A stretch of DNA of 64,000 nt from Ferrimonas balearica DSM 9799 (GTDB lineage: Bacteria; Pseudomonadota; Gammaproteobacteria; Enterobacterales; Shewanellaceae). Under the pieces are notes generated by a model. The model made no database searches. It saw nothing but the letters and a program-made list of their open reading frames with translations, and was not told where the DNA came from. Positions 9,515 through 21,547 of the stretch are shown here, one piece after another (position 1 is the first letter of the stretch; every line of letters begins with the position of its first letter). A program made the position numbers and the translations under genes. The stretch covers positions 868,001-932,000 of the forward strand of contig NC_014541.1 in the NCBI RefSeq assembly GCF_000148645.1, in the 5' to 3' direction.

Positions 9515-9847
9515 ATGAAACGACTGGCAATAGTGGCGTTGGCGTTATGGGCGTTACCGGTGGCGGCTAACTATTACGGAGGGGTACGCCTGTCCGAGCT
9601 AGTGCAGCAATCTCAGGATAAACCCACGGTACTGGCACAGGCCGACAGCATTGATGCGTTGCAACAGCAGTTGGCCGCTCAAGGGGAAGCGGTTGCTGAC
9701 ATCAATAGCCTGATCAGTGACTCCCCAACCGCTGCGGGGGGCACCGAAGGCCCTCGAATTGAAGCGCGAACCGTAGTGGACCGGTGCTACTTCAGCTATC
9801 AGGCCACCGCCTGTAGCACCAAAGTGGTGTATCAACTGATTGAGTAA
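9515..9847 (+). CDS. Small exported protein of unknown function
   Basis: One hundred ten residues that I do not recognise. A signal peptide (MKRLAIVALALWALPVAA) precedes NYYGGVRL. The mature part holds a Gln/Ala-rich helix (IDALQQQLAAQGEAV) and, near the C-terminus, a cysteine pair in RCYFSYQATACSTK that could form a small disulfide hairpin. A GAGAGGGA ribosome site supports the ATG. It stands alone between two terminators, so it is a single-gene unit. Periplasmic location is inferred from the signal peptide; the lack of a lipobox argues against a lipoprotein. Confidence 0.7.
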   Translation: MKRLAIVALALWALPVAANYYGGVRLSELVQQSQDKPTVLAQADSIDALQQQLAAQGEAVADINSLISDSPTAAGGTEGPRIEARTVVDRCYFSYQATACSTKVVYQLIE

Positions 9848-9896
9848 TAGAGCAAAGCGTTCCTTGATTCGGTTTTAATAGAACCGACTGCTCTGT

Positions 9897-9923
9897 AAAA
9901 ACGCCGCCATGCGGCGTTTTTTT
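9897..9923 (+). terminator. Rho-independent terminator after the small exported gene
   Basis: Stem ACGCCGC / CAT / GCGGCGT followed by seven T. It also separates the gene from the rRNA promoter region. Confidence 0.88.
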
Positions 9924-10017
9924 GTTCTAGAATGTGCAGTCCGTGCCGAGAAACGCTGAGAAAGCCAGCGGGTTGTTGGTTATCTGGGCAGTCGGTGCGT
10001 GGGGGCGATAAAAGGGG

Positions 10018-10045
10018 TTGCGGACTGAAAACGCCGCCCTATAAT
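10018..10045 (+). promoter_or_regulatory. rRNA operon upstream promoter (P1)
   Basis: TTGCGG, 16-base spacer, perfect TATAAT, followed by a GC-rich discriminator GCGCTCCC, which is typical of stringently controlled rRNA promoters. Confidence 0.75.
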
Positions 10046-10154
10046 GCGCTCCCTGTCGACGGGGCAAGGCGGAACACAAAACGCTGAGCCACCAAGGCCT
10101 CCAAGAGGTTCTGGTTAAAACTTAGACGGTCGGAAAGGAAAGTTGAAAACGCCC

Positions 10155-10182
10155 TTGACGATGACGGAGAAACGCGTAGAAT
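10155..10182 (+). promoter_or_regulatory. rRNA operon downstream promoter (P2)
   Basis: TTGACG, 16-base spacer, TAGAAT, again followed by a GC-rich discriminator (GCGCCTCC). It lies 137 bases downstream of P1, the usual tandem arrangement. Confidence 0.75.
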
Positions 10183-10208
10183 GCGCCTCCTGCCTCGAGT
10201 GAGGCAAC

Positions 10209-10220
10209 GCTCTTTAACAA
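10209..10220 (+). promoter_or_regulatory. boxA antitermination element of the rRNA leader
   Basis: GCTCTTTAACAA matches the bacterial rRNA boxA (TGCTCTTTAACA) bound by NusB/NusE. nusB itself is encoded later in this window. Confidence 0.85.
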
Positions 10221-10224
10221 GTTA

Positions 10225-10240
10225 TCAGACAATCTGTGTG
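10225..10240 (+). other. 16S processing stalk, upstream strand
   Basis: TCAGACAATCTGTGTG is perfectly complementary over 16 bases to CACACAGATTGTCTGA at 11932-11947, behind the 16S gene. Such stalks are cut by RNase III to release pre-16S. Confidence 0.85.
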
Positions 10241-10347
10241 GGCACTCACGCAGTGTTGAGAAATCATCATTTTCTCGATGCTACTGAGTGACACCAAGTT
10301 AATTCAGTATTCATTGAGTGGCTTCTACGGAAGCAAATCAAAATCTT

Positions 10348-11900
<1,553 letters not shown>

Positions 11901-12268
11901 ACGACATGAATTCTTGCCTGCGTCGAGTGTTCACACAGATTGTCTGAGTCAATGCGAAAGTGTTGATTTGGAACCGTTCTTTAACAATTTGGATAAGCTG
12001 ATAAATTTCTCGAGAAATTGTAAGAGTAAACTTCTTGCAAGTGTCTTGATATCCGGCGATTCAGCGTAAAGCTGAATAACGAAACATTTGGTTGCGTCAT
12101 ATGCGTAATGCGCTTTGCAAAGCTCATTACGGTTGCGACGGGATTTGGGTTTCGGTCTAGGCGAAGCTGGAACGAGCAAGGGAGTTAACTTCGGTTAATG
12201 ACCGCGTGAGTGACAGGTTCAACGACGAACGAAAGCCAAAGAACAAGCAAGACCCCTTGGGGTTGTAT
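11901..12268 (+). other. 16S-23S internal transcribed spacer without tRNA
   Basis: About 370 bases with no cloverleaf for tRNA-Ile, -Ala or -Glu. It holds the downstream 16S stalk strand (11932-11947), a second boxA-like GTTCTTTAACAA (11976-11987), several hairpins (for example ATTCAGC/GCTGAAT near 12059) and the upstream strand of the 23S stalk. Confidence 0.8.
11976..11987 (+). promoter_or_regulatory. Spacer boxA-like antitermination element
   Basis: GTTCTTTAACAA, nearly identical to the leader boxA. Spacer boxA copies upstream of 23S are known in E. coli. Confidence 0.7.
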
Positions 12269-15155
<2,887 letters not shown>

Positions 15156-15180
15156 ATACAACACCCAAGTGGTTTTGTGA

Positions 15181-15213
15181 GTCGGATATCCGACCTTGTA
15201 AGAAGACCTTACA
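15181..15213 (+). other. 23S-5S spacer hairpins
   Basis: A perfect palindrome GTCGGATATCCGAC is followed by TGTAAG/CTTACA. They lie between the 23S stalk and 5S and are probably processing structures. Confidence 0.5.
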
Positions 15214-15246
15214 TCGAGAAACAGCTTTTCCGAATTGTACGATTTT

Positions 15247-15365
15247 TGCCTGGTGGCAATAGCGTCGTGGCCCCACCTGATCCCATGCCGAACTCAGAAG
15301 TGAAACGCGACCGCGCCGATGGTAGTGTGGCAGTTGCCATGCGAGAGTAGGTCACCGCCAGGCTC
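15247..15365 (+). rRNA. rrf: 5S ribosomal RNA
   Basis: About 119 nt from TGCCTGGTGGCAATAGCG to ACCGCCAGGCT. The conserved core CCCATGCCGAACTCAGAAGTG is present in shortened form around CATGCCGAACTCAGAAG, and the ends pair (TGCCTGG with CCAGGC). Confidence 0.96.
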
Positions 15366-15378
15366 CTAATTAGAACGA

Positions 15379-15407
15379 ACCCCGTCTCGAAAGAGGCGGG
15401 GTTTTTT
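15379..15407 (+). terminator. rRNA operon terminator
   Basis: Stem ACCCCGTCTC / GAAA / GAGGCGGGGT followed by a T-run. It closes the operon before tRNA-Trp, which has its own promoter. Confidence 0.92.
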
Positions 15408-15678
15408 CGTTTTGGTGGCATGTCGTCGGCCAAATTGTGATTCAGTGTTTGCTGGAATCCGAATCCTGAAAGCTGGCGATGATGTGCTTCATTGTCTGGA
15501 ACGTTCGCTGAAGTTTCAGTGGCTATTTCGGGACAGAGAACGGCAGCATAGCGCCACTCCTTCGGCAGCGGGTGCCGATGAGTGTCTCGAGATTCAGCGA
15601 TTTTGGTATGGCATTGAATGCCAATTCGCCGAACAGGGCAAATCATCACCAAACGGATCTTTCTGGATGAAAAAGCCC
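15408..15678. other. Spacer between rRNA operon and tRNA-Trp, no convincing gene
   Basis: About 270 bases. A 97-codon open frame exists on the plus strand but lacks a ribosome site and begins in the terminator tail. The only structure seen is a perfect 7+1+7 inverted repeat, TGGCATT-G-AATGCCA, at 15609-15623. Confidence 0.6.
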
Positions 15679-15706
15679 TTTACCTTTCATCGGGCATCCG
15701 TATAAT
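15679..15706 (+). promoter_or_regulatory. tRNA-Trp promoter
   Basis: TTTACC, 16-base spacer, perfect TATAAT, 14 bases before the mature tRNA 5' end. Confidence 0.75.
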
Positions 15707-15720
15707 TCACCTCGTTCGCT

Positions 15721-15797
15721 AGGGGCATAGCTCCAATTGGTAGAGCACCGGATTCCAAATCCGGGTGTTGGGGGTTCGAGTCCCTCTGCCCCTGCCA
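15721..15797 (+). tRNA. trpT: tRNA-Trp (anticodon CCA)
   Basis: Cloverleaf: acceptor AGGGGCA/TGCCCCT, D-loop with GG, anticodon stem CCGGA/TCCGG around loop TTCCAAA (anticodon CCA), five-base variable loop, T-loop TTCGAGT, and an encoded 3' CCA. Followed directly by a terminator. Confidence 0.97.
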
Positions 15798-15809
15798 TCT
15801 CTAGCGAAG

Positions 15810-15834
15810 AACCCCGCCTTGTGCGGGGTTTTTT
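15810..15834 (+). terminator. tRNA-Trp terminator
   Basis: Stem ACCCCGC / CTTGT / GCGGGGT followed by a T-run. Confidence 0.9.
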
Positions 15835-15913
15835 GTTTTTACCCTCCCGGCTTTTTTCTCTCTCCCATCGCACGCCACACGTTACCGACTTATCGGCTTA
15901 CACCCGCTGCGAC

Positions 15914-15941
15914 CTGACAGTCTCTGAATCTCTCCTATACT
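15914..15941 (+). promoter_or_regulatory. Candidate promoter of the sulfatase gene, with adjacent palindrome
   Basis: CTGACA, 16-base spacer, TATACT. The inverted repeat GCACG-TT-CGTGC lies at 15948-15959, over the expected start of transcription, where a repressor could bind. Confidence 0.45.
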
Positions 15942-16007
15942 CCAACAGCACGTTCGTGCACTTCCCTGAATCATTCCCCCTTTTCCAGTGTGTGAGGAGA
16001 CCTGCTG

Positions 16008-17606
16008 ATGGAACCCCGAGTGACGTCAATTGCACGCAACCGCTGGGCCTTGTCCTGGTTGACAGCATTGTTGCTTATTGCCGCTTTCCCTCTGGCCGTT
16101 CAAGCCAATGAGGAGGGAGGGAAACCGAACATCCTGGTGCTGTGGGGGGACGATATTGGCCAATCCAATATCTCGGTCTACTCCCACGGTCTGATGGGTT
16201 ACCAGACGCCCAATATCGACAGCATCGCCGATCAGGGGATGATGTTTACCGATTACTACGGCGAGCAATCCTGTACCGCCGGACGCTCCTCCTTTATTAC
16301 TGGCCAAAGTGTGTTTCGAACCGGCCTGTCTAAAGTGGGCATGCCCGGGGCAAAAGAGGGGCTGAGTGAGGAAGACCCGACGTTGGCGGGTCTGCTGAAG
16401 GCGGAGGGTTACGCCACCGGCCAGTTTGGTAAGAACCACCTGGGGGATCGGGACGAGCATCTGCCCACCAATCATGGCTTCGATGAGTTCTTTGGCAATC
16501 TTTACCATCTGAATGCGGAAGAGGAGCCTGAGCTGCCGGATTACCCCGGTGACATGAAAGTGGGGGATGGCAAAACCTTCCGCGAGCGGTTCGGCCCCCG
16601 TGGCGTGATCCACTCCTACGCTGACGGCAAAATCGAAGACACCGGGCCGCTGACCCGGAAGCGGATGGAAACCATCGATGATGAAACCGCCGAGGCGGCA
16701 CTGAGCTTTATTGAGCGTCAGACCAAGGCGGGCACCCCATGGTTTGTCTGGTGGAACGCCACCCGAATGCACTTCCGCACCCACGTTAAAGAGGAGCTGC
16801 GCGGCATCTCGGGCCAGGATGAATATGCTGATGGCATGGTCGAACACGATCGTCATGTCGGCTTGTTCCTGGCCAAGCTGGAGGAGCTGGGGGTCGCGGA
16901 TAACACCATCGTGTTTTACTCCACCGATAACGGCCCCCATATGAACACCTGGCCCGATGCGGCGATGACCCCATTCCGTGGTGAGAAGAACACCAACTGG
17001 GAGGGGGGCTGGCGCGTGCCGGCGATGGTGCGCTGGCCCGGCAAGATTGAGGCGGGTTCGGTGTCCAACACCATCATGCACCATATGGATTGGATCCCTA
17101 CCTTCCTGGCGGCTGCCGGCAACGACGAGGTTAAGGCGTCGTTGATGAAGGGGGGTGTTAAGGCCATCGGCCGGAGCTATAAAGTGCACCTGGATGGCTA
17201 TAACTTCCTGCCCTACCTGACCGGTCAGAGCGAGGAGGGGCCGCGTAATGAGATCTTCTACTTCTCCGACGATGGTGACCTGACTGCGCTGCGTTACGGT
17301 GACTGGAAGCTGCTGTTTATGGAGCAGCGTTCCACCGGCACCCTCGAGGTGTGGGCCAACCCCTTCACGCCGCTGCGGGTACCGCTGATCTTTAACCTGC
17401 GCCGTGACCCCTATGAGCGCGCACAGATCACCTCCAACACCTACTATGACTGGCTGCTCGACCACGCCTTTATGCTGGTTCCGGCGCAGGCTTATGTCGG
17501 AAACTTCCTGGCCACCTTCGAGGAGTACCCTCCGCGGATGAAAGCCGCCAGCTTCAGTCTCGACAAAGTGATGGAGCAACTGGAAAACGGCGGCGCCTCG
17601 CGCTGA
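16008..17606 (+). CDS. Exported type I sulfatase (arylsulfatase family, formylglycine-dependent)
   Basis: Protein of 532 residues with a signal peptide (hydrophobic 17-31, ending AVQA). PNILVLWGDDIG gives the first metal ligands. The active-site signature is CTAGR, with Cys89 to be converted to formylglycine, followed by SSFITGQ; this is the Cys-type C-x-A-x-R variant. YSTDNGPH provides further metal ligands and the C-terminal half has the usual small domain. It should hydrolyse a sulfate ester in the periplasm; substrate unknown. A GAGGAGA ribosome site supports the ATG. No sulfatase-maturing enzyme is encoded in this window, so activation must come from elsewhere. A HAD phosphatase follows. 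Confidence 0.9.
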   Translation: MEPRVTSIARNRWALSWLTALLLIAAFPLAVQANEEGGKPNILVLWGDDIGQSNISVYSHGLMGYQTPNIDSIADQGMMFTDYYGEQSCTAGRSSFITGQSVFRTGLSKVGMPGAKEGLSEEDPTLAGLLKAEGYATGQFGKNHLGDRDEHLPTNHGFDEFFGNLYHLNAEEEPELPDYPGDMKVGDGKTFRERFGPRGVIHSYADGKIEDTGPLTRKRMETIDDETAEAALSFIERQTKAGTPWFVWWNATRMHFRTHVKEELRGISGQDEYADGMVEHDRHVGLFLAKLEELGVADNTIVFYSTDNGPHMNTWPDAAMTPFRGEKNTNWEGGWRVPAMVRWPGKIEAGSVSNTIMHHMDWIPTFLAAAGNDEVKASLMKGGVKAIGRSYKVHLDGYNFLPYLTGQSEEGPRNEIFYFSDDGDLTALRYGDWKLLFMEQRSTGTLEVWANPFTPLRVPLIFNLRRDPYERAQITSNTYYDWLLDHAFMLVPAQAYVGNFLATFEEYPPRMKAASFSLDKVMEQLENGGASR

Positions 17607-17626
17607 GAGGCTGAGCCTGAAAGGAT

Positions 17627-17653
17627 GCCCCGGTCATCGGCCGGGGCTTCGTT
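17627..17653 (+). terminator. Hairpin between sulfatase and HAD genes (weak terminator or attenuator)
   Basis: Stem GCCCCGG / TCATCGG / CCGGGGC followed by TTCGTT. The T-run is poor, so partial read-through into the next gene is likely. Confidence 0.45.
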
Positions 17654-17669
17654 ATGCGTGGAGGACGCG

Positions 17670-18644
17670 ATGATCACCTCGACACTTCGCCGTGTGCTGT
17701 TCTGGATGGTGCTGTTGCCTGGCATCGTCTGCGCCGACCCGCTGCCCTCCTGGCAGCCTGGTGACACCAAGCGGGCCCTTATCGAGTTTGTGGAGGGCAC
17801 CACTACGGTGGGCAGTGAGGATTACCTGCCTCGCTCGCAGCGTATCGCAGTATTCGACAACGACGGCACCCTGTGGGCGGAGCAGCCCTATTACTTCCAA
17901 CTGGCCTATGCGTTGGAACGCGCTGAAAAAGCGGATCACAGTGAGCTGCCTGAAACCCTGGCCAAGGCACTGGAGCGCGGCGACATCGCCACGGTGCTGG
18001 ACAGTGGTGTTGAGGGGCTGACGGCGCTGCTGGCCCTCAGCCATGCCAACCTGAGCGTGGCAGACTTCCAGGCGGATGTTGGCCAGTGGCTGGGCACTGC
18101 CCGCCACCCGCAAACTGAGCGGCCTTACACCGCAATGGTGTATCAGCCGATGCTGGAGCTGCTCAGTTACCTGCGTGATAACGGCTACCTCACCTACATC
18201 GTCTCCGGTGGCGGCGCCGACTTTATCCGGGTGTTTGCCGAGCCGGTGTACGGCGTCCCTCCCTGGCAGGTGATAGGCAGCCTGGGGGAGCTGGAACTGG
18301 TTGAGGAGGCGGGGCGGTGGGTCACCATGAAGCGGCCGGGCGTGGCCTGGCTCGATGACGGAATGAATAAACCGCTGTCGATTGAGCGGGTTATTGGCCA
18401 ACGCCCGGCGATCGCGGTTGGTAACTCCGACGGGGATTACCCTATGCTGGTATGGACAACACAAGGAGCGGGTCCTCGGCTTGGGATACTGGTACACCAT
18501 ACCGACAAGGCACGGGAATTCGCTTATGACCGGGAGAGTCATATTGGCAAGCTGGACAAGGCACTGGATGAGGCGGGTCCGCGGGGGTGGATTCGGGTCG
18601 ATATGGCAAGGGATTGGCGGCTTGTGTTCCCACCGCAGCCCTGA
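17670..18644 (+). CDS. Exported HAD-superfamily phosphatase
   Basis: 324 residues after choosing the ATG that follows GGAGGA; an upstream start would add 15 non-signal residues. Signal peptide ends GIVCA before DPLP. HAD motif I is DNDGT (Asp63, Asp65), motif II lies in TYIVSGGG, and the C-terminal motif IV in AVGNSDGDYPM. This points to an aspartate-nucleophile phosphomonoesterase in the periplasm. The substrate cannot be read from sequence. The end overlaps the following cytochrome gene by 23 bases when the TTG start of that gene is used, suggesting translational coupling. Confidence 0.82.
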   Translation: MITSTLRRVLFWMVLLPGIVCADPLPSWQPGDTKRALIEFVEGTTTVGSEDYLPRSQRIAVFDNDGTLWAEQPYYFQLAYALERAEKADHSELPETLAKALERGDIATVLDSGVEGLTALLALSHANLSVADFQADVGQWLGTARHPQTERPYTAMVYQPMLELLSYLRDNGYLTYIVSGGGADFIRVFAEPVYGVPPWQVIGSLGELELVEEAGRWVTMKRPGVAWLDDGMNKPLSIERVIGQRPAIAVGNSDGDYPMLVWTTQGAGPRLGILVHHTDKAREFAYDRESHIGKLDKALDEAGPRGWIRVDMARDWRLVFPPQP

Positions 18645-20904
18645 CGGGTGTGCGCTGGCTCTGCTGATATGGCTGCTGCCCGGTGCGGCACTGGCGACAC
18701 CGCCGGAACTGGCCAGCACGTCGGACGGCTATGCCCCCGAGGGCCATTGCGATGGGTGCCATCAGACTCAGGCGCAGAACTGGCAGCAATCGGACCACAG
18801 CTGGGCCATGCGGCCGGCGGCGGAGGGCAATGTCCTTGGCGACTTTTCCGGGGCGGAGTTCAGTGAGGCGGGCGTGCGTGCCCGCTTTTTTCGTGAGGGG
18901 GAGCGCTATCGGGTCAGCCTTGCGGGGCCCGCTGAGCCGAAGCGCCACTGGACCGTTGAATACACCTTTGGCCACTACCCACTGCAGCAGTATCTGGTCG
19001 CCCAGCCTGGGGGGCGACTGCAGGCCCTGACCGTCGCCTGGGACAGCCGCCCGGCGGCGCAAGGCGGGCAGCGCTGGTTTTCGCTCTACCCCGGCCAATC
19101 ATTCCATCCCGATGACCCACTGCACTGGCAGGGGCGTTACCAGAACTGGAACGCCATGTGCGCCGACTGCCACTCCACCAATCTGGATAAGGGTTATCAG
19201 GCAGCCGACGACAGTTTCGCCACCACCTGGCACGAACTGAGCGTGGGCTGTCAAAGCTGCCATGGGCCGGGGCAGGCCCATATCGACTGGGCCGGGGAAG
19301 AAGCGGAGAAGCGGGCTCAGGCCCCCGATAAGGGCCTTTCCCTGTCTTTGGGGACGATGCCCGGCCCGCAACTGGCCGAACAGTGCGCCCGCTGCCACAG
19401 TCGCCGCCAGACGCTCGGCGTCGGGCCTCAGCCCGGGCAACCGTTACTGGACAGTGCCTTGCCCAGCTTGCTCAGTCCCGGGCTTTACCATGCGGATGGG
19501 CAGATCCAGGGCGAAGTTTATGTCTATGGCTCCTTTGCCCAGAGTCGTATGCACCAACAGGGCGTCAGTTGCACGGATTGCCACGAGCCCCATACCAGCG
19601 CGTTGCGGTTTGAGGGCAATGCACTCTGTACCCAGTGTCATCAGGCCGCGCCACCGGAGCGATTCAGCACACTTAAAGCGGCGAACTACGACACTCCGAC
19701 GCACCATCATCACCCGCAGGGGTCGTCAGGGGCACAGTGTGTGAACTGTCATATGCCGGCAACCACCTATATGGTGGTCGACCCCCGCCGTGACCACAGC
19801 TTTCGCATCCCCCGCCCGGATCTCTCAGCCCAAACCGGCAGCCCCGATGCCTGTACCGGGTGCCACGATGGTATGACGCCACAACAGGCGGCTACCGCCA
19901 TCGATCGCTGGCGCCCGGAGAATCCGGCACCGGCGCCACATTATGGGCAGGCCCTGGCGATGGCGCGGGCCGGGGAGGCAGAGGGATTGCCGGCGTTGCA
20001 GCAGTTGGTCGATGCGCCACAGCAGCCTGCAATCGTGCGGGCTAGTGCCGTCGCGGCGTTGATCGATTATGGCGCGCCGGCATTGTCGACGCTGGACGCG
20101 GCGCTGTCTGACCCGTCCGCTTTGGTGCGGGCCTCTGCGATACCGGTGTTTGCCCAGGCACCGGACGCGGTGCGGACCGCACGTCTTATCCCCCTGCTGG
20201 ATGACCCGACACTGGCGGTACGGGATGAGGCGGTCAAAGCCCTGGCCGGAGTGCCATTGGCGCAGTTGGGGCAAGCTCAGGCGGGCTATCAGGCGGCGCT
20301 GGAGGATTATCTGCAACGACTGGAACAGAACGCTGACCTGCCCGGAAACCGCCTGAATCTGGCGGTGGTGCTCACCCGCATCGGTCAGCCGCAGCAGGCG
20401 GTGGCCCATTACCGGGCCGCACTGGAGATGGATCCACGCTTTCTCCCGGCCCGGCTGAACCTGGTGACTCTGCTGAGCCAGATGGGCGAAACGGCGGAGG
20501 TCAGCGGGTTACTGGATCAAGGTCTGGCGTTGTCCGATGTGGCGGATGCGGATCGCGCTCAACTGGGCTACCTCAAGGCATTGGCCCTGGCTGAGTCGGG
20601 TCAGATTGAAGCGGCGCTGGTGTGGCTGGATCGCACCCTGAAGTGGCAGCCGACGCATCTGCGTGGCCACTACAACCGGGCACTGATTCAGGATCGCCTC
20701 GGCCGTAAAGAGGAGGCGCTGGCGGCGCTTCAGCAGGGGCTGGTTCTGGCCCCGGCGTCACCGGACCTGCTCTACGCCTCGGTCTACCTCAATGCGACGC
20801 TGGGAAATCTGCCACAGGCCCTGTCCGATCTGGCCACGCTGCGCCAACTGCGTCCGGATGACCCTAAGCTGCAGCGCCTCGAGTCCCAACTGCGGGGACA
20901 GTAA
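18622..20904 (+). CDS. Octahaem c-type cytochrome with C-terminal HEAT-like and TPR repeats
   Basis: 760 residues from a TTG start preceded by AAGGGA at eight bases. That start gives a proper signal peptide (ALALLIWLLPGAALA before TPPE), whereas the longer open frame runs through the HAD gene in another frame. Eight CxxCH haem motifs lie at about residues 43, 180, 210, 255, 317, 336, 373 and 411: CDGCH, CADCH, CQSCH, CARCH, CTDCH, CTQCH, CVNCH, CTGCH. The first part resembles the cytochrome c-554-type fold. Residues about 440-560 look like HEAT/PBS repeats (VRASAVAALIDYG, VRDEAVKALAG) and about 575-755 like TPRs (AVAHYRAALEMDPRFLPARL). Probably a periplasmic electron carrier or enzyme that docks partner proteins; function unknown. 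Confidence 0.85.
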   Translation: MCSHRSPDGCALALLIWLLPGAALATPPELASTSDGYAPEGHCDGCHQTQAQNWQQSDHSWAMRPAAEGNVLGDFSGAEFSEAGVRARFFREGERYRVSLAGPAEPKRHWTVEYTFGHYPLQQYLVAQPGGRLQALTVAWDSRPAAQGGQRWFSLYPGQSFHPDDPLHWQGRYQNWNAMCADCHSTNLDKGYQAADDSFATTWHELSVGCQSCHGPGQAHIDWAGEEAEKRAQAPDKGLSLSLGTMPGPQLAEQCARCHSRRQTLGVGPQPGQPLLDSALPSLLSPGLYHADGQIQGEVYVYGSFAQSRMHQQGVSCTDCHEPHTSALRFEGNALCTQCHQAAPPERFSTLKAANYDTPTHHHHPQGSSGAQCVNCHMPATTYMVVDPRRDHSFRIPRPDLSAQTGSPDACTGCHDGMTPQQAATAIDRWRPENPAPAPHYGQALAMARAGEAEGLPALQQLVDAPQQPAIVRASAVAALIDYGAPALSTLDAALSDPSALVRASAIPVFAQAPDAVRTARLIPLLDDPTLAVRDEAVKALAGVPLAQLGQAQAGYQAALEDYLQRLEQNADLPGNRLNLAVVLTRIGQPQQAVAHYRAALEMDPRFLPARLNLVTLLSQMGETAEVSGLLDQGLALSDVADADRAQLGYLKALALAESGQIEAALVWLDRTLKWQPTHLRGHYNRALIQDRLGRKEEALAALQQGLVLAPASPDLLYASVYLNATLGNLPQALSDLATLRQLRPDDPKLQRLESQLRGQ

Positions 20905-20914
20905 CCGCGTTGGG

Positions 20915-21547
20915 TTACTCCAGACCGTAATGCGCGGCCAGGTAGTCGAGTACGCGCTGCAGGTCATCTTCCGGGAGCGGTGCCATGCCCTGCTCATCAA
21001 TCATCCAGTCGAGTGTCTCCTGCCAGCTGTCGCGGCTCAGCCCCTGTTGGGTCACCAAATGCAGGGAGTGGCAGCCGGAGCAGACTGCGGCCACGAGTTC
21101 GGCGCCATTCCCCGGTTTCAGAGGACCGACGCTGACCGCCGGGTCTGCAGGCTGCGCGGATTGCCAGTCCGGGGGCGTTGGATTCTGACTCGCCAACCAG
21201 GCGATCAGTACTGCGCGGGAGGCGGGATCAGGCACCCCCGCAAACACCATCTTCGTGCCCGGAGCAAAGCCATTGGGATCGGCCAGAAAACGGTCCAGTC
21301 GCTCGGCGTTCCACTGGCCCTGATGCTGTTTCAGGGCGTCGCTGTACTCAAACCCCGGATAGGAGGCGATGCCACGTTCAGCCAGCCCCCAGAGCGGCGG
21401 TCCGATGGCGGGTTTGGCATCGGGGCCCACCTGATGACAGGCGGTACACGCCAGTGCTTGAGGGGGAGTCGCTTCCGCCACCGCTTGACTGACGCCTCCC
21501 CCAAGCAGCCCCAACAGGGCCAGAGTGACAAGGGTTCTGTTGTGCAT
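20915..21547 (-). CDS. sorB: Dihaem cytochrome c, SorB-like electron acceptor of sulfite dehydrogenase
   Basis: 210 residues with a signal peptide (LLGLLGGGVSQAVA). The first cytochrome c domain has CTACH (Cys34, Cys37, His38) and the axial methionine in GTKM (Met100), a mitochondrial-type class I cytochrome. A second, shorter haem domain has CSGCH (Cys156, Cys159, His160) followed by TPR-like WQETLDWMIDEQGM, as in SorB-type subunits. It overlaps the upstream sorA by TGATG, so the two are made together. Expected role: take electrons from sulfite oxidation in the periplasm and pass them to the respiratory chain. The gene is convergent with the octahaem cytochrome, with only about ten bases between them. 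Confidence 0.78.
   Translation of the reverse strand: MHNRTLVTLALLGLLGGGVSQAVAEATPPQALACTACHQVGPDAKPAIGPPLWGLAERGIASYPGFEYSDALKQHQGQWNAERLDRFLADPNGFAPGTKMVFAGVPDPASRAVLIAWLASQNPTPPDWQSAQPADPAVSVGPLKPGNGAELVAAVCSGCHSLHLVTQQGLSRDSWQETLDWMIDEQGMAPLPEDDLQRVLDYLAAHYGLE

Larger units (their letters stand above)
9924..10347 (+). other. rRNA operon promoter and leader region
   Basis: No protein gene is visible here. The stretch holds two promoters, a boxA antitermination element and the upstream strand of the 16S processing stalk, each listed separately. Confidence 0.85.

Noticed and set aside
15209-15652. 147-codon minus-strand frame across the 5S gene
   Set aside because: It is the antisense of 5S rRNA and its terminator; the peptide segment VTYSRMATATLPSARSR is a familiar artefact of 5S loci.
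15412-15705. 97-codon plus-strand frame between 5S and tRNA-Trp
   Set aside because: No ribosome site, begins in the terminator tail, overlaps the tRNA promoter, no recognisable domain.
15646-15873. Minus-strand frame across tRNA-Trp
   Set aside because: The peptide GAEGLEPPTPGFGIRCS is the usual translation artefact of an antisense tRNA.
15737-16111. 124-codon frame starting inside tRNA-Trp
   Set aside because: Begins in the tRNA and overlaps the start of the sulfatase in another frame.
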